A stretch of DNA of 64,000 bases from Moorella sp. E308F (GCF_006538365.1 NZ_BJKN01000004.1:39283-103282); one strand, 5' to 3'; positions 8,385 through 18,589 are shown, numbered from the stretch's first letter. Numbers and translations are program-made. The notes: generated from the letters alone by a model not told the origin.

Positions 8385-11300
8385 GTGTCTAAAACCTTTG
8401 GTATCCTTACAGAAGGACAAAAAGATGTAATGTTTGCCAATATGGGAGCGGCTTTAATTAATAATGATGCAATAAATAATCCTGGTAATCCTGTTGGCCC
8501 TAATTTTCCAAGGGCTATAGGACGTTTGCCTGGGTATCAGAATCCCATTTTAGGTGATCCTGGGCGGGGGCGTATTGGACGTTGGCAGTTTGTTAAGTAT
8601 GATTCTTTACAGAATGTTATTGATCAGGTTATAGAGCATTATGTAGAAAATAAGGATTGGTATAGTAGGGTGCGGTGTCGTGAGGCATTGTGGAATATGT
8701 ATCGTCGCTTAGAGTGGTGGGTGCGGCAACAGGTAGATCCAAGTAAAAATGATTATCAACGAGCTTTGCTTTATATAAAAGATTGTATAGCCAAGATCCT
8801 TGATCCTGGAGAAATGGAGTTAAAGGAAGTATTTGAGGAGTATTTTAATGATCAAAATAATATATCTTCTCAAGTAGTGACTTCTCCTGGGTGGGAGTGG
8901 GAAGATTTATGGACTACTTATAATGGGGGTTCTGGAGACGGTGTAATGATAGTTCGTAATAAAGAGGGGGCTTATACTTTAGATGTTACAGGTATTTCTC
9001 TCCCTCGTGGGGGAAAGGTATTATTTGAATATGGTGGTGCATTTAAGGGTAATGATAAGATAGAGTTAATTGTAAACGGTAAAAGTATGTGGACAGGCAA
9101 CACTTCTACTCGTACAGCCAGGGGTATTGATGTGGAAGTAGAGCTTCCTCCTAATACCAGTGAGCTAAAGTGGGTTTATACTTGCGGTTTTTCTTTAGAG
9201 GAACATTTTGGCTGGGTAGATAGTATTAGGATATTTTCTAATGAGTACGCTTATGGGGCTGATTTTAGCACCGAATTAGATGCGGGGCTTACTTATAGTG
9301 ACGGTTGGTATGATGATAAGGGCGCGGCCACGGTTACAGTGGCCCCCTCCACTACGGAAACTATTACTAAATCTTTTGCTTTTTTGAGTAAGGGTTATGT
9401 TATTTTCAGCTTCGCGGCTAGTTTAGGGGCGGGAGGGAGAATTTATCTAAAAATAGATGGCGATGAGGTTTGGTCTTATAGTCAAACAGGAGGTAGTGAT
9501 TTAAGTTTTAGGGATGTGCGAATTAATGTAGCTCCAGGATTTCATGATTTTGAGTGGGGGGTAGTAGGGGGGTCAGTTCCGAGTACAGTCAGAATAAAAA
9601 ATATTGAAATGGTGGAGTTAGTAAGTAATGAGGAAATAACAAAAATGACTCCTTACTGTCCTGCGCCTTATTTTCATTATTTTGATGCTGATTATTTTAA
9701 TCATTTTGATGGAAGCATTATTGAGCGGCCTACTTTTGATATGCGGACTTTACCGCTCTCAAATGATTTCCCTGCATTTTTTAGGTGGGTATCTTCTACA
9801 GAAGATCAAGAATGGGTAGTAGTTCATTCGGTAGGGGCTAATGAGCAAGCAGGTACAGAAAATATTTTAAAATTAGATTTAGGGATATTATCTTTTGGTA
9901 ATTCTTCTAAGATCACTTTTAATTGGCGTTTTAAACAGAGGGGTTTTATTCGGTTTAAGTATTTAGCTAGTGTGGATAAAGGTAATGGTTTGGTTTTCTT
10001 TATTAATGGTGAACAAGTGGGGGGCGAGTGGAGCCAGAGTAACGATTGGCAAGAAGTTAGTTTTAATGTATATCCTGGACAAACTTATAAATTTGATTGG
10101 TTGGTACGCAAGCAGTCGGCTAAGGATTGGGGTTATAATGCTGTTTATATAAAGGATATTGAGTGTGTGGAGACTATTAGAACGGCAGATCCTCCTACTC
10201 CGCCAGATTTTGATACTTTAGGAACGAAGGCATTAGAGGATGGACGTTATGAGTGGGTGACTTACTCGAAACAATCGGTGGTAAGAAGTAGGATGGGGGG
10301 TGATCAGCCTCTTGAAGAAGCTAGGGTCAGAAAGCTAGTATTTAATTTAGATAATGAATGTGATGGGGAGATTTCTTATTCTTACAAGTTGGATACAGAA
10401 ACACCTTTTCCTGAGCATACACAGGAAAACATCTTTTCAGATAACTTTCAGACACCGAATCAGCACGGAGAAAGTGTTCATGGTAGTTCAGTTGATGCTC
10501 AATATGATTCTAATTGGGTTTTAAATGGAGAGGAGTCGACTGCAACTGCGGATGGGGCAAAGATTGTTTATAAGATAAAGGTTGCTCCTGAAGCAACATT
10601 AGATTTACATGGTATATTTGAACTTGAACCACCAGATCGGGTTATTGATCATTATGAGGAACAGTTAGTTCCTGTCGCTTTTTCTGGTAGCAGTCGTTGG
10701 GTGGCAGACGGTAGCTGTTACACGATTAATAATATTACAGCAGGGATTTGGAGCATGTCTACTTCAGTTAATATGCCTAATGATGGCTATTTTGAATTTG
10801 ATTTTAGTCACGATTTGCGGCCTACGGAAAAGTTTCGGGTGGTTGTAAATGGGATAGTTGTTTTGGATTCTAAGGGTTTAAGGGCAGGAGATCATATTCG
10901 TATTAACCTTAAAGCAGGTAATAATCAAATTGAATTTAAGATTATTGATTCTTATACAGAACAGCCACTCCATGAAGATTATAGCGTTACTTATAATTAT
11001 GGTAATTATAGTAGTGGGGAACCTCAGCATTTTGTAACTCAGTTGGGAAATAAAGTGGAATTAACTCGTTATTGGGATGTGGGGGACGGAAGAGCTTATA
11101 CAAATCGTGATGGAGATTATATTATATATAATATTTCTCTTAATCCTGGTGCTAAATTCAGTTTGCATGAAAACGCTATTTTCCATACGGCTCCAGTGTA
11201 TGAGGGGGAAGGTAGAGAAATCTTTAGAGAAGATTTTAATATTAGGGGAGGAGTACATTCTCCAGCTATAAGTTTTAGCGGTCATTGGGAATGGGTAGAT

Positions 11301-13691
11301 TTATGGGCCGAAGAATTTTTAGGTGGGCCTGATCCTAATGTTGTGCATGATGGTGTATTTAGAGTACGAAATGCGGATGGTACAACTAATACAGTTTATT
11401 TGAGCATTAATTTGGCGGCACCTGGAAGTATATCGTTTGAGTATGGAGCAAATCTGGGTGATTATGAAACCTTTCAGCTTTGGGATGGAGATGTTTTAAT
11501 TTGGAGCGGTGATTCTACTTCGGATAGTCACGTCACTGTTCCATTAGGCCCTGGATACCATTCTTTACGGTGGGTATACCAAGATTTAGGAGGTACGACT
11601 TATACAAAACCTCCAACTGAAGAAAATCCAGGTTCTTCTAATTTACCTGCTAAAGAAGAATGGTGGTCGGCAGGAAATCAAGTTCATCCTATAAATTATA
11701 GCTATAAGTTTAAAGAAATTTATACGCCAAGAAAAACTTATTTAAATTGGTGGGCTGGAGATGATTCACAGATATTTTATTGGAATGGTCAAGCAGTTTC
11801 ACAGGGGACAGATATTGATGGGGCGACTATAACGCGAGATATAACTACTCCTGAATATGCATCGGTTACGTTAACTGAGAGATTGAAAATTTATCCAGGG
11901 AGTAAATCTTACTATAATGAAGCAAGGTGGGAAGATGTTCCTATTACTGGAAGAGGAAATATTCTTTTATTAGCTAATGAGGGAACAACTTCGACAGGAT
12001 GTCGGCCTGCTTTTGCATCTATCTCAATTATCGGTAAAACTGAAATTCGTTTCTCTTATAATACCTTCTTAACTTATTATGATGCGGGAGTAGGGAATTT
12101 TAATTCTCGTTATCATAGTGGGCCACGTGGAGCTTTTTGTTTTTATATTATACCTTTTGATGCTATTAAACCTATAGATTTGGATTGGTTTGATACTGAT
12201 AAGTTTTATCAATATAGACGATTTATTGTTTATGACAACAGAACAAATTACTCTTATCGTACCGCTTTAGAAGGAGATGGTATATATTATCTAGTATGGG
12301 TTGTAGTAGATTTGTGGGAAGATACCAATTATGTTTATGCTAATAACGCACTATGGTATTATGGAGCCCGAATATTATCACTACAAAAGAAGGTTAATGG
12401 TTATTATGTAGAGGGATATGATGATACTTATGTAGAATTTAAAGTGGTAGATGTAGCTAAAAATGTAGTGTTAAGTCAGAAAAATTTTTCGTGGGCAGAA
12501 GGTTATATACCTGTTAGTTATACTATTGCTCCTGGTGTAGCTGTTAGAATTTATTATACTTTACGAAAAGGGAAAGGTACAGAAGGGGGTATTAATGGAA
12601 CAGGTGGAGCTTTTACATTATCGCAAGGAAGTTTTGCTGAGTATTGGGGTTCATATGGTCGAGATGTAAATGATAATTATTACAGTATTTCTCCTTACAA
12701 TGAAATTCCTGATCCTCCACCACCGATACAGGTGGGAATAAGTTCAGATGATTCATGGGTTTGGTTAGATGCTATTCGAGTGGTTGAATCTGATAGTAGT
12801 TATACCGATGCTCGTTTAGATGTTATAGTGAAAGATGATGATACAGGTGCCATAATAACGAATCATAGTTATGATGCTAATGATGCTTTAAAGCAGAGTA
12901 TCGCAGAAGAAATAGTTAATAATTCAAATAGCAAAAAGACTTATACATTAATAATGCGTTTTCGTGGCGATGGTGGAGTTTATTTAAATAAAGGTGGCTT
13001 TACTATTACTGAAACAAAACCCGTGCCACCTAGTTATGCTAAATTTTGCAATGTAAAAGTGGTGCAAAGAGTTCCTATTTGGATGGGTGGCCCTGATGGA
13101 AGTAAGTTGCATGTAACTATCTATGATGAAGCGACCAATGCTGTGGTAGATAGTTGGACAACTGATTATAATGGAATATCGGATTATCCTTCTAGGTATT
13201 CTAATTTTACTCTTTCGCCATACTCTAATTATAGAGTGGAAGTAGTAACTGAACAACATGGTACAGTTAGTTCAGTGACAGGAAAAAAGTATTTAACTAC
13301 TTTCTATGTTCATGAATTTAAAGCAATAGAAAACTGGACTCATGTACCGAATACGTTTAGTTCAAAATTAGAATTTTATATTGATGGGATTTTGAAAGCA
13401 GTTCATGAACAATCAGGAGGTTACTATACGGTTTCTTTTCCTGTAACGAAAGGTAAGCATGAATTTAAATGGGTGTTTGTAGGGGGTAGTTCAGAAAGAA
13501 ATTGGGATTATGCCCAACTAGATTGGATAAGATTGACGAATTGGATATGTGATCGTGTTTATTTGGTGCCTTATTGTGAGCCTGGGGGTGGCGATAAGTG
13601 TATTGAAGCGTTAATAAGATGTTTGCTTAGTGTAGTTCAAAACAGGCCCCAGGGTTGTGTAGTTGGAAAGCGAATATGGTTGTTCACATAG
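8385..13691 (+). CDS. Giant multidomain tail/adhesin protein (1768 aa)
   Basis: 1768 residues, GTG start, 12 bases after the previous stop. After a short helical N-terminal segment (WNMYRRLEWWVRQQV) it is a string of beta-sandwich modules. One module type recurs, marked by WEW-x-DLW, then a gap, then FEYG, WxG and LxWVY (near residues 165-265 and 965-1070). Partial versions (FxWVxxG, FDWxVRK, FKWVFVGG) recur to the C-terminus. This is typical of carbohydrate-binding or jelly-roll arrays on long side fibres. The C-terminal ~50 residues are Cys-containing (CxxVYLVPYCEPGGGDKC). No hydrolase motif is seen. Confidence 0.7.
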   Translation: MSKTFGILTEGQKDVMFANMGAALINNDAINNPGNPVGPNFPRAIGRLPGYQNPILGDPGRGRIGRWQFVKYDSLQNVIDQVIEHYVENKDWYSRVRCREALWNMYRRLEWWVRQQVDPSKNDYQRALLYIKDCIAKILDPGEMELKEVFEEYFNDQNNISSQVVTSPGWEWEDLWTTYNGGSGDGVMIVRNKEGAYTLDVTGISLPRGGKVLFEYGGAFKGNDKIELIVNGKSMWTGNTSTRTARGIDVEVELPPNTSELKWVYTCGFSLEEHFGWVDSIRIFSNEYAYGADFSTELDAGLTYSDGWYDDKGAATVTVAPSTTETITKSFAFLSKGYVIFSFAASLGAGGRIYLKIDGDEVWSYSQTGGSDLSFRDVRINVAPGFHDFEWGVVGGSVPSTVRIKNIEMVELVSNEEITKMTPYCPAPYFHYFDADYFNHFDGSIIERPTFDMRTLPLSNDFPAFFRWVSSTEDQEWVVVHSVGANEQAGTENILKLDLGILSFGNSSKITFNWRFKQRGFIRFKYLASVDKGNGLVFFINGEQVGGEWSQSNDWQEVSFNVYPGQTYKFDWLVRKQSAKDWGYNAVYIKDIECVETIRTADPPTPPDFDTLGTKALEDGRYEWVTYSKQSVVRSRMGGDQPLEEARVRKLVFNLDNECDGEISYSYKLDTETPFPEHTQENIFSDNFQTPNQHGESVHGSSVDAQYDSNWVLNGEESTATADGAKIVYKIKVAPEATLDLHGIFELEPPDRVIDHYEEQLVPVAFSGSSRWVADGSCYTINNITAGIWSMSTSVNMPNDGYFEFDFSHDLRPTEKFRVVVNGIVVLDSKGLRAGDHIRINLKAGNNQIEFKIIDSYTEQPLHEDYSVTYNYGNYSSGEPQHFVTQLGNKVELTRYWDVGDGRAYTNRDGDYIIYNISLNPGAKFSLHENAIFHTAPVYEGEGREIFREDFNIRGGVHSPAISFSGHWEWVDLWAEEFLGGPDPNVVHDGVFRVRNADGTTNTVYLSINLAAPGSISFEYGANLGDYETFQLWDGDVLIWSGDSTSDSHVTVPLGPGYHSLRWVYQDLGGTTYTKPPTEENPGSSNLPAKEEWWSAGNQVHPINYSYKFKEIYTPRKTYLNWWAGDDSQIFYWNGQAVSQGTDIDGATITRDITTPEYASVTLTERLKIYPGSKSYYNEARWEDVPITGRGNILLLANEGTTSTGCRPAFASISIIGKTEIRFSYNTFLTYYDAGVGNFNSRYHSGPRGAFCFYIIPFDAIKPIDLDWFDTDKFYQYRRFIVYDNRTNYSYRTALEGDGIYYLVWVVVDLWEDTNYVYANNALWYYGARILSLQKKVNGYYVEGYDDTYVEFKVVDVAKNVVLSQKNFSWAEGYIPVSYTIAPGVAVRIYYTLRKGKGTEGGINGTGGAFTLSQGSFAEYWGSYGRDVNDNYYSISPYNEIPDPPPPIQVGISSDDSWVWLDAIRVVESDSSYTDARLDVIVKDDDTGAIITNHSYDANDALKQSIAEEIVNNSNSKKTYTLIMRFRGDGGVYLNKGGFTITETKPVPPSYAKFCNVKVVQRVPIWMGGPDGSKLHVTIYDEATNAVVDSWTTDYNGISDYPSRYSNFTLSPYSNYRVEVVTEQHGTVSSVTGKKYLTTFYVHEFKAIENWTHVPNTFSSKLEFYIDGILKAVHEQSGGYYTVSFPVTKGKHEFKWVFVGGSSERNWDYAQLDWIRLTNWICDRVYLVPYCEPGGGDKCIEALIRCLLSVVQNRPQGCVVGKRIWLFT

Positions 13692-13704
13692 GGTGGTGAG
13701 CTAA

Positions 13705-14841
13705 GTGGCATTGATGGTTTTAAAGCAAAAAGGATTAATTTATGAGGATGATTTTACTAATACATCTTTAGATGCTAGTTGGGAGGTAAATCCTAATGAT
13801 TTAAGTCGTTATTCTTTAACAGAGGTTGGGGGGTCGCTCCGATTAAAGCATGGGGTTGACCCCGTATATTTATTTTTTACTCCTTTAACTAACATACCTC
13901 AATTTGTTTTTGATATGAAGAATATTTATAACCCTACTATTGACGGTGATGTGGGTGGATTAGTGGTGTATGCCGATACTATGGATTATATTTCTTTAGA
14001 AGAATATTATGATGCTGTTTTAGGGGTAACTAAAACTTATCCTTGGTTACGTTTGGTAAGAGAATATAATATTTATCAGGCTTATTGGTCTGAAGATGGG
14101 TATATCTGGAATTTTATTGGTACCCAGCAAATTGATAGAGAAGCACCTAAAATTGGTTGTTTTTTAAGGGGGACTGAGGGTGAACCTTTAGATATTGATT
14201 ATATCCGTATATGTTCTAGTATTTATTTTACGGTTTCTGATCTTGTGGAGGGAACGCGGGTAGATTTATTAGATACGAACAATAATATTCTCGAAACTAG
14301 AGTTTGTCCAAAAGGTAGTACCAGAGTAGTTTTTAATTTAGTTAAATACGGAATCCCTTTTCCTTGTAAGTTTCAAATTACTACTGCTAATGGGGATATT
14401 TTTATTGATGATACGGTTTATACAGTGTGGGGTGGGGATGAGTATGCGTTTAAGCCATCTCCTTTAGATCTCTATTATATAAATGCTCAAGGTATGGAGG
14501 TTAAGATAGATCCTGGTTTAGAAGAGTTTTTAGGGTATCTTAATTCAGGTGGTTATCTTTACAAAGATATAAAAATGTTGGCAAAAAATAGTATGATGCA
14601 CGGTGAAGTAAGTAATATTACTGTAAAAGTTATTAGTTATAAAGATCCTGATGATTATCTTTTAGTCCAAGTAGCAAATGATGTAAATGGGATTCCTGAT
14701 CAGTTTGGGGAACAAATAAATCTTCCTAATATAGGGGCAGGGGGAACGGCTATTTTTTGGTTACGTGTTAATAGACCGTCTGATGAGACAGGCTCAGAGA
14801 TTTATTTTGGTTTGGATGTAGGTTCTGCTTATAGTTATTAG
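13705..14841 (+). CDS. Tail protein with N-terminal DUF1349/LamG-like domain
   Basis: 378 residues, GTG start with GGGTGGTGAG upstream. The first ~170 residues resemble the DUF1349/concanavalin-like sandwich: FTNTSLDASWEVNP, GGLVVYAD, RLVREYNIYQAYWSEDGYIW and then F-I-G. These domains bind or sit beside glycans. The remainder is unassigned beta structure. It lies at the end of the large tail-fibre block, just before the PhoH gene. A fibre or adhesin role is likely. Confidence 0.6.
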   Translation: MALMVLKQKGLIYEDDFTNTSLDASWEVNPNDLSRYSLTEVGGSLRLKHGVDPVYLFFTPLTNIPQFVFDMKNIYNPTIDGDVGGLVVYADTMDYISLEEYYDAVLGVTKTYPWLRLVREYNIYQAYWSEDGYIWNFIGTQQIDREAPKIGCFLRGTEGEPLDIDYIRICSSIYFTVSDLVEGTRVDLLDTNNNILETRVCPKGSTRVVFNLVKYGIPFPCKFQITTANGDIFIDDTVYTVWGGDEYAFKPSPLDLYYINAQGMEVKIDPGLEEFLGYLNSGGYLYKDIKMLAKNSMMHGEVSNITVKVISYKDPDDYLLVQVANDVNGIPDQFGEQINLPNIGAGGTAIFWLRVNRPSDETGSEIYFGLDVGSAYSY

Positions 14842-14855
14842 AGAGGTGTTGTAAC

Positions 14856-15728
14856 ATGAGTTGGGCAACTTATGAGGTATCAGAGAAAGAATTTAAAGAT
14901 TTAGTAGAATACGGGATACCCATTAAAGTACCAGTGGATGTTTTAGAGGCTAATTGTGGTGTAGAGGTACGAACTATTAGGGGAGGTTTTATAAACGCGA
15001 TTTATGATGCGAATTTAGGAGCTATAAGAAAATTAAATAGTTATAACCCCATTTATAAGGAAATACCTAACAGGGAATTAATGTTATATAATGATTATCT
15101 TCAAAATGAGAAGATAACAACGATTGTAGTAGACGGCTTTTTTGGAACAGGGAAAACGGCTACAGTATGTTCACATCTTGTTCCTGGTCTATTGGCTGAG
15201 TTGGAGGGTGGTAAAGGTATTCCTGTTGCTTATCTAACAAAACCTCACGAAAGCCTGGGCCGCACTTATGGACACTTACCTGGAAATTTAGCAGAAAAGT
15301 CTAAAGAAGAGTTTACGTCTTTTTTTCAGTATTTTGAGCGGTTTGGGCACCCCTTTTTAGTAGAAAGACTAACAGGAGAAGATGGTTCTGGTTGTAGATT
15401 ACTGAATATTATGGTATTTGAATATTTGCGGGGGCGGGATATAGATAGAGGTTGGATTATTCTTGATGAGGCACAAAATACAGATCGTAAAGAAATGGTT
15501 TCTTTTATTAGTCGGGTGGGAGATGGCGCAAAGTTGATAATTCTTGGAGATTCTACCGCTACGCAAATTGATAAACGAAATAATGACAGTGAAAATAATG
15601 GATTAAGTTTTGCTAAAGAGATTTTTAGAGGTAAAAAATATGCAGGAATAGTGACTTTACAAAGTACGAAACATATTTTACGGGGTCAGCGAGTAAGAGA
15701 TGTTTATTTAGCTCTTCGCAATAGTTAG
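14856..15728 (+). CDS. PhoH-like P-loop ATPase
   Basis: 290 residues. Walker A GFFGTGKT lies near residue 91 and Walker B IILDEAQN near 201, with a downstream sensor-like LIILGDSTATQI. This layout (GxxGTGKT, DEAQN, GD) fits the PhoH/RNA-helicase-like ATPases that phages often carry. An N-terminal ~80-residue region (NREL, LYNDYLQN) precedes the ATPase. Biochemical role in phages is unsettled; an RNA- or DNA-dependent helicase-like function is inferred from the family. Its location inside a run of virion genes is unusual. Confidence 0.85.
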   Translation: MSWATYEVSEKEFKDLVEYGIPIKVPVDVLEANCGVEVRTIRGGFINAIYDANLGAIRKLNSYNPIYKEIPNRELMLYNDYLQNEKITTIVVDGFFGTGKTATVCSHLVPGLLAELEGGKGIPVAYLTKPHESLGRTYGHLPGNLAEKSKEEFTSFFQYFERFGHPFLVERLTGEDGSGCRLLNIMVFEYLRGRDIDRGWIILDEAQNTDRKEMVSFISRVGDGAKLIILGDSTATQIDKRNNDSENNGLSFAKEIFRGKKYAGIVTLQSTKHILRGQRVRDVYLALRNS

Positions 15729-15739
15729 GGGGATGAGTG

Positions 15740-16696
15740 ATGGCAGTTAGATTTAGTCGTCAGGGGACTAATACAAATATACAAGATCATAATGAGTTAC
15801 TAAATCGAGGGATTAGAACTCATGAGGAAATAGACCAGTATCTAGCGGAAATAGATGCGGCTAGGGGAAGTTATGCTTCTTTAAAAGAAAGGCTGGATTT
15901 TATTGAAGGTGCTGTATACCCTGTAATACAACATATCATCGTTGATGAAACTTATTTGTCTCAAAACGATGGGTTAACTATAACGATTAACCCTCCATAT
16001 ATTGTGGGTAAAAATTATTTAGATGTCTTTTATAATGGTCAGTTTTTACGAGCTGGCGGCGGGTATGAGGAAGTCGATAACTTTACTATTAAATTAAATT
16101 TAGGTGTAGGAGATGCTGGCCAGCCGATAACCTTGGCCGTGGGGGATGAAATAGTTATTAGGAATTGGGCCAGTAGTTATCCTGCGACAGGGGGTATGGG
16201 GGTTTATGAAAACCTTAAATTATTAAGTTTGGAAGATGAAATTGAAAAGGCCCGCCAATATCAATCTGCTGATATTAGTTACACATCATTAGATGAACGG
16301 TTGGATTACTTGCAAGCTAAAGCAGAAGCTAGTAATGAAAGGGTTATTGTTTTTGTTATTCCTGGTAGGATTTCAGCAGGGGAGCAAAAGGTGGAAATAA
16401 GATTTCCTTTTAATGGGGTAATAACAGGAGTGACTGCTTCTTGTCGGGTGCCAGGGAGCACTCCTTCAACTATTCAGGTAGAGAAAATATCAGAAGCAGA
16501 TTATGATAATAATCTCAATAGTTGGGTAAATATATTGTCGCAGGCTTTAACTTTACCTTCTGGTAAGAAGATTAGTAGTTATGATTATGTAATAGGAATA
16601 AACCAAGTGACGCAGGGTGATTATTTTCGTTTGAATATAATAGAGGTAGGAAACGGTATTGAAGATTTGACTGTAGAAATAATTATTAACTGTTAA
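15740..16696 (+). CDS. Virion protein with coiled-coil repeats
   Basis: 318 residues from ATG 15740, with GGGGG 7-8 bases upstream (GTG 15737 is an alternative). Two short helical motifs, YASLKERLDFIEG (residue ~45) and YTSLDERLDYLQAKAE (~190), flank a beta domain. They resemble SSLEERLVDIE in the next-but-one structural protein, suggesting trimeric coiled-coil connectors as in tail fibres. No enzymatic motif. It is the last gene before the GTCTATACT element, so it may end the preceding transcript. Confidence 0.6.
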   Translation: MAVRFSRQGTNTNIQDHNELLNRGIRTHEEIDQYLAEIDAARGSYASLKERLDFIEGAVYPVIQHIIVDETYLSQNDGLTITINPPYIVGKNYLDVFYNGQFLRAGGGYEEVDNFTIKLNLGVGDAGQPITLAVGDEIVIRNWASSYPATGGMGVYENLKLLSLEDEIEKARQYQSADISYTSLDERLDYLQAKAEASNERVIVFVIPGRISAGEQKVEIRFPFNGVITGVTASCRVPGSTPSTIQVEKISEADYDNNLNSWVNILSQALTLPSGKKISSYDYVIGINQVTQGDYFRLNIIEVGNGIEDLTVEIIINC

Positions 16697-16701
16697 TAAG
16701 T

Positions 16702-16710
16702 GTCTATACT
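16702..16710 (+). promoter_or_regulatory. Candidate late-promoter element GTCTATACT (copy a)
   Basis: The 49-base gap before the gene at 16746 holds TGTCTATACTAG. The same core occurs before other virion genes (18017, 46460, 49358). TATACT resembles a -10 box, but no TTGACA-like -35 lies 16-18 bases upstream. Promoter activity is inferred from recurrence and position. Confidence 0.5.
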
Positions 16711-16745
16711 AGTGTTGTATAAATTAGGAAGGGAAGGTGAAAATA

Positions 16746-17972
16746 ATGGCTGGTACTCAAGGTATTGCAACTATTCGCGGCGAGCAAATTCGGGCTAAAA
16801 CTTTACGAGATAGCCATTTTGATGAGAACTTTAAGATCAATGAGAACAAGATAGATATTCAGTGGTTAAATCATAAAGAAATCCTAGAAGCCACAAAGGT
16901 TGATGTATTTGTTCAGATTAATAATAAGGATGTTTCTAATTTAAGTGAGATTGATCTTACGCTTGATATTGGTTCGCGCCCCATAGCTACCGATCTTCAG
17001 ACAGAGGGTGTTGTATTAGATCAGAAAGTTGTAATTAGGAAAGCAGGGACGGAAGATACAGCTATTCTTGATGCTGATGGTGATCGTGTCTACGGTCGTT
17101 TGGAGTATGATGCGGTTAATAATAAATTTATTTTGAAATTCTATAGTATGGTTGGAGGTACGGAAACGGCCTTCACCATGCCCGCTAATACTAGCATTGA
17201 CTTGAAGTATGTTTTACGGACTAACCTTTCCATAATTCCCGTCGATGCTATCTTGAACGGTGGGTCAGGGTTTATAGAAGGTGCTACCGATGCTAAGGCT
17301 TATATGAATCTTCAACAGTTAATGAAGGATCTTTATGGGCCTAGCGGGACTTTAGATAATGACGGTAATGCGAACTTGGTAAAGTCGGTAGTACAGCAGA
17401 TTGCTGATGAAGTTACCGCCCGCCAGGAAGCTGATCAGGCTATTAGGGATGATCTTGCGGCTACAACGGGGGCAGGTATGGTTGGGGTTATTACTGATCC
17501 CAATTATACTGGATTGAATGTTCAGCAAGTATTGTCTGATTTAGCTTCTCGGATTAAGGGTATAGAGACAGGTAGTAGTACAGAAGTAATAGATACCCAT
17601 ACTAGGGATGCTAATTCGGCTAATGGTTATTTTGTTGCAAAAACTGTGTCCTCTTTAGAGGAGCGGTTGGTAGATATTGAAACTGTAGCCGATGCCCAAT
17701 TTAAAGATAATGCTACACGGTTGATGAAACTGGAAACTGAAGATGATCGTTATGCTTATGAGGCTACGGGTGGGGAAATGAGTGTAAACTTACCTAGCGG
17801 TAAAAAAGCTAAACCCAATACTTTGTTTATGTCTTTAAATGGTGCTTTGCAGGCTCCTGGTATTAACTATGAAGAAATTAAAGATGTTGATCAAAATATT
17901 ATAGGAGTGAATTTTGCGCCTCAGACATTAAATGCTGGCGATGTAGTAATGATGTGGTGGAAAAACGTTTAA
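16746..17972 (+). CDS. Structural protein, probable tail fibre or collar component
   Basis: 408 residues from ATG 16746, which has GAAGGGAAGG correctly spaced (GTG 16737 is an in-frame alternative). It has its own upstream GTCTATACT element and a strong downstream terminator, as expected for an abundantly made virion protein. Sequence features include a helical segment around residues 215-240 (QQIADEVTARQEADQAIRDD), which is coiled-coil-like, and a C-terminal beta domain (MFMSLNGALQAPGINYEEI). That segment resembles repeats found in phage fibre or neck proteins. Exact role unknown. Confidence 0.6.
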   Translation: MAGTQGIATIRGEQIRAKTLRDSHFDENFKINENKIDIQWLNHKEILEATKVDVFVQINNKDVSNLSEIDLTLDIGSRPIATDLQTEGVVLDQKVVIRKAGTEDTAILDADGDRVYGRLEYDAVNNKFILKFYSMVGGTETAFTMPANTSIDLKYVLRTNLSIIPVDAILNGGSGFIEGATDAKAYMNLQQLMKDLYGPSGTLDNDGNANLVKSVVQQIADEVTARQEADQAIRDDLAATTGAGMVGVITDPNYTGLNVQQVLSDLASRIKGIETGSSTEVIDTHTRDANSANGYFVAKTVSSLEERLVDIETVADAQFKDNATRLMKLETEDDRYAYEATGGEMSVNLPSGKKAKPNTLFMSLNGALQAPGINYEEIKDVDQNIIGVNFAPQTLNAGDVVMMWWKNV

Positions 17973-17986
17973 AATTGTTTTTGATG

Positions 17987-18012
17987 GCCCCCTAAAGAGG
18001 GGGCTTATTTTC
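17987..18012 (+). terminator. Intrinsic terminator
   Basis: GCCCCCT / AGGGGGC pair around the loop AAAG.. and are followed by a T-rich run (CTTATTTTCTTT). It lies 15 bases after the stop of the 16746-17972 gene and immediately before the second GTCTATACTA element, making a terminator-promoter junction. Confidence 0.9.
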
Positions 18013-18016
18013 TTTA

Positions 18017-18026
18017 GTCTATACTA
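18017..18026 (+). promoter_or_regulatory. Candidate late-promoter element GTCTATACTA (copy b)
   Basis: Same core as at 16702, here directly after a terminator and 36 bases before the start at 18062, so it is well placed to begin a new transcript. An 8-bp direct repeat AATCCTAG (twice, within 18024-18047) follows it. No canonical -35 is seen. Confidence 0.55.
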
Positions 18027-18061
18027 ATCCTAGATCTTAATCCTAGGAAGGAGTGTTATTA

Positions 18062-18580
18062 ATGCCATCACCGATTGTTTCTTGGTATAGCCGTGATAAT
18101 ACTACGCAAATTACCAAGTGGGATATAGGGACTGTGGATGCAGGCTCTATTTCTGCTGATTTTGGAGTTTTAATCTGGAATAATCGCGGAGGTACTACAG
18201 ATGTTTCAGATATGCAGGATTGTACTATTACTACTAAAGATAGTCTGGGCGGAAATTCGGGTGAGTTAGTTGTTAATAAGTGGATAGAGGTAAAAGTAGA
18301 CACCTTAAACGAAACTACATTTACTCCTATAGGAGGAAATACGACTCATCCTATTAGAACTACAGGCAGTACCACTAATGCTGATGGTACTTTTACGCCT
18401 GGGGTAGCCCCCCATATTAGTGATACTGGTAGTGTAGATATTTTAGGGGTTAAAAATGATGGTACAAAAACTAATGCGGCTGGCAATTTTGTAGAGGTTA
18501 CACTTCATGCTAATGTACCTTCGACCGCTAGTGCAGGGGTAGTTAATTTCTTAACTCGTGTAGCGTATAAGTATGTGTAA
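18062..18580 (+). CDS. Small abundant virion protein candidate
   Basis: 172 residues from ATG 18062, with AGGAAGGAG upstream. Thr-, Asn- and Gly-rich, mostly beta strand, no Cys except one, no signal peptide and no transmembrane segment. The C-terminal half ends FVEVTLHANVPSTASAGVV then a short strand. It sits alone between a terminator plus promoter-like element and a methylase gene. That arrangement suggests separately controlled, strong expression, as for a decoration or tail protein. No family recognised. Confidence 0.55.
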   Translation: MPSPIVSWYSRDNTTQITKWDIGTVDAGSISADFGVLIWNNRGGTTDVSDMQDCTITTKDSLGGNSGELVVNKWIEVKVDTLNETTFTPIGGNTTHPIRTTGSTTNADGTFTPGVAPHISDTGSVDILGVKNDGTKTNAAGNFVEVTLHANVPSTASAGVVNFLTRVAYKYV

Positions 18581-18589
18581 TATAAATAC

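Noticed and set aside
11061..11285. Antisense frames within the giant tail gene
   Set aside because: No ribosome sites and opposite to a clear long gene; typical shadow frames.
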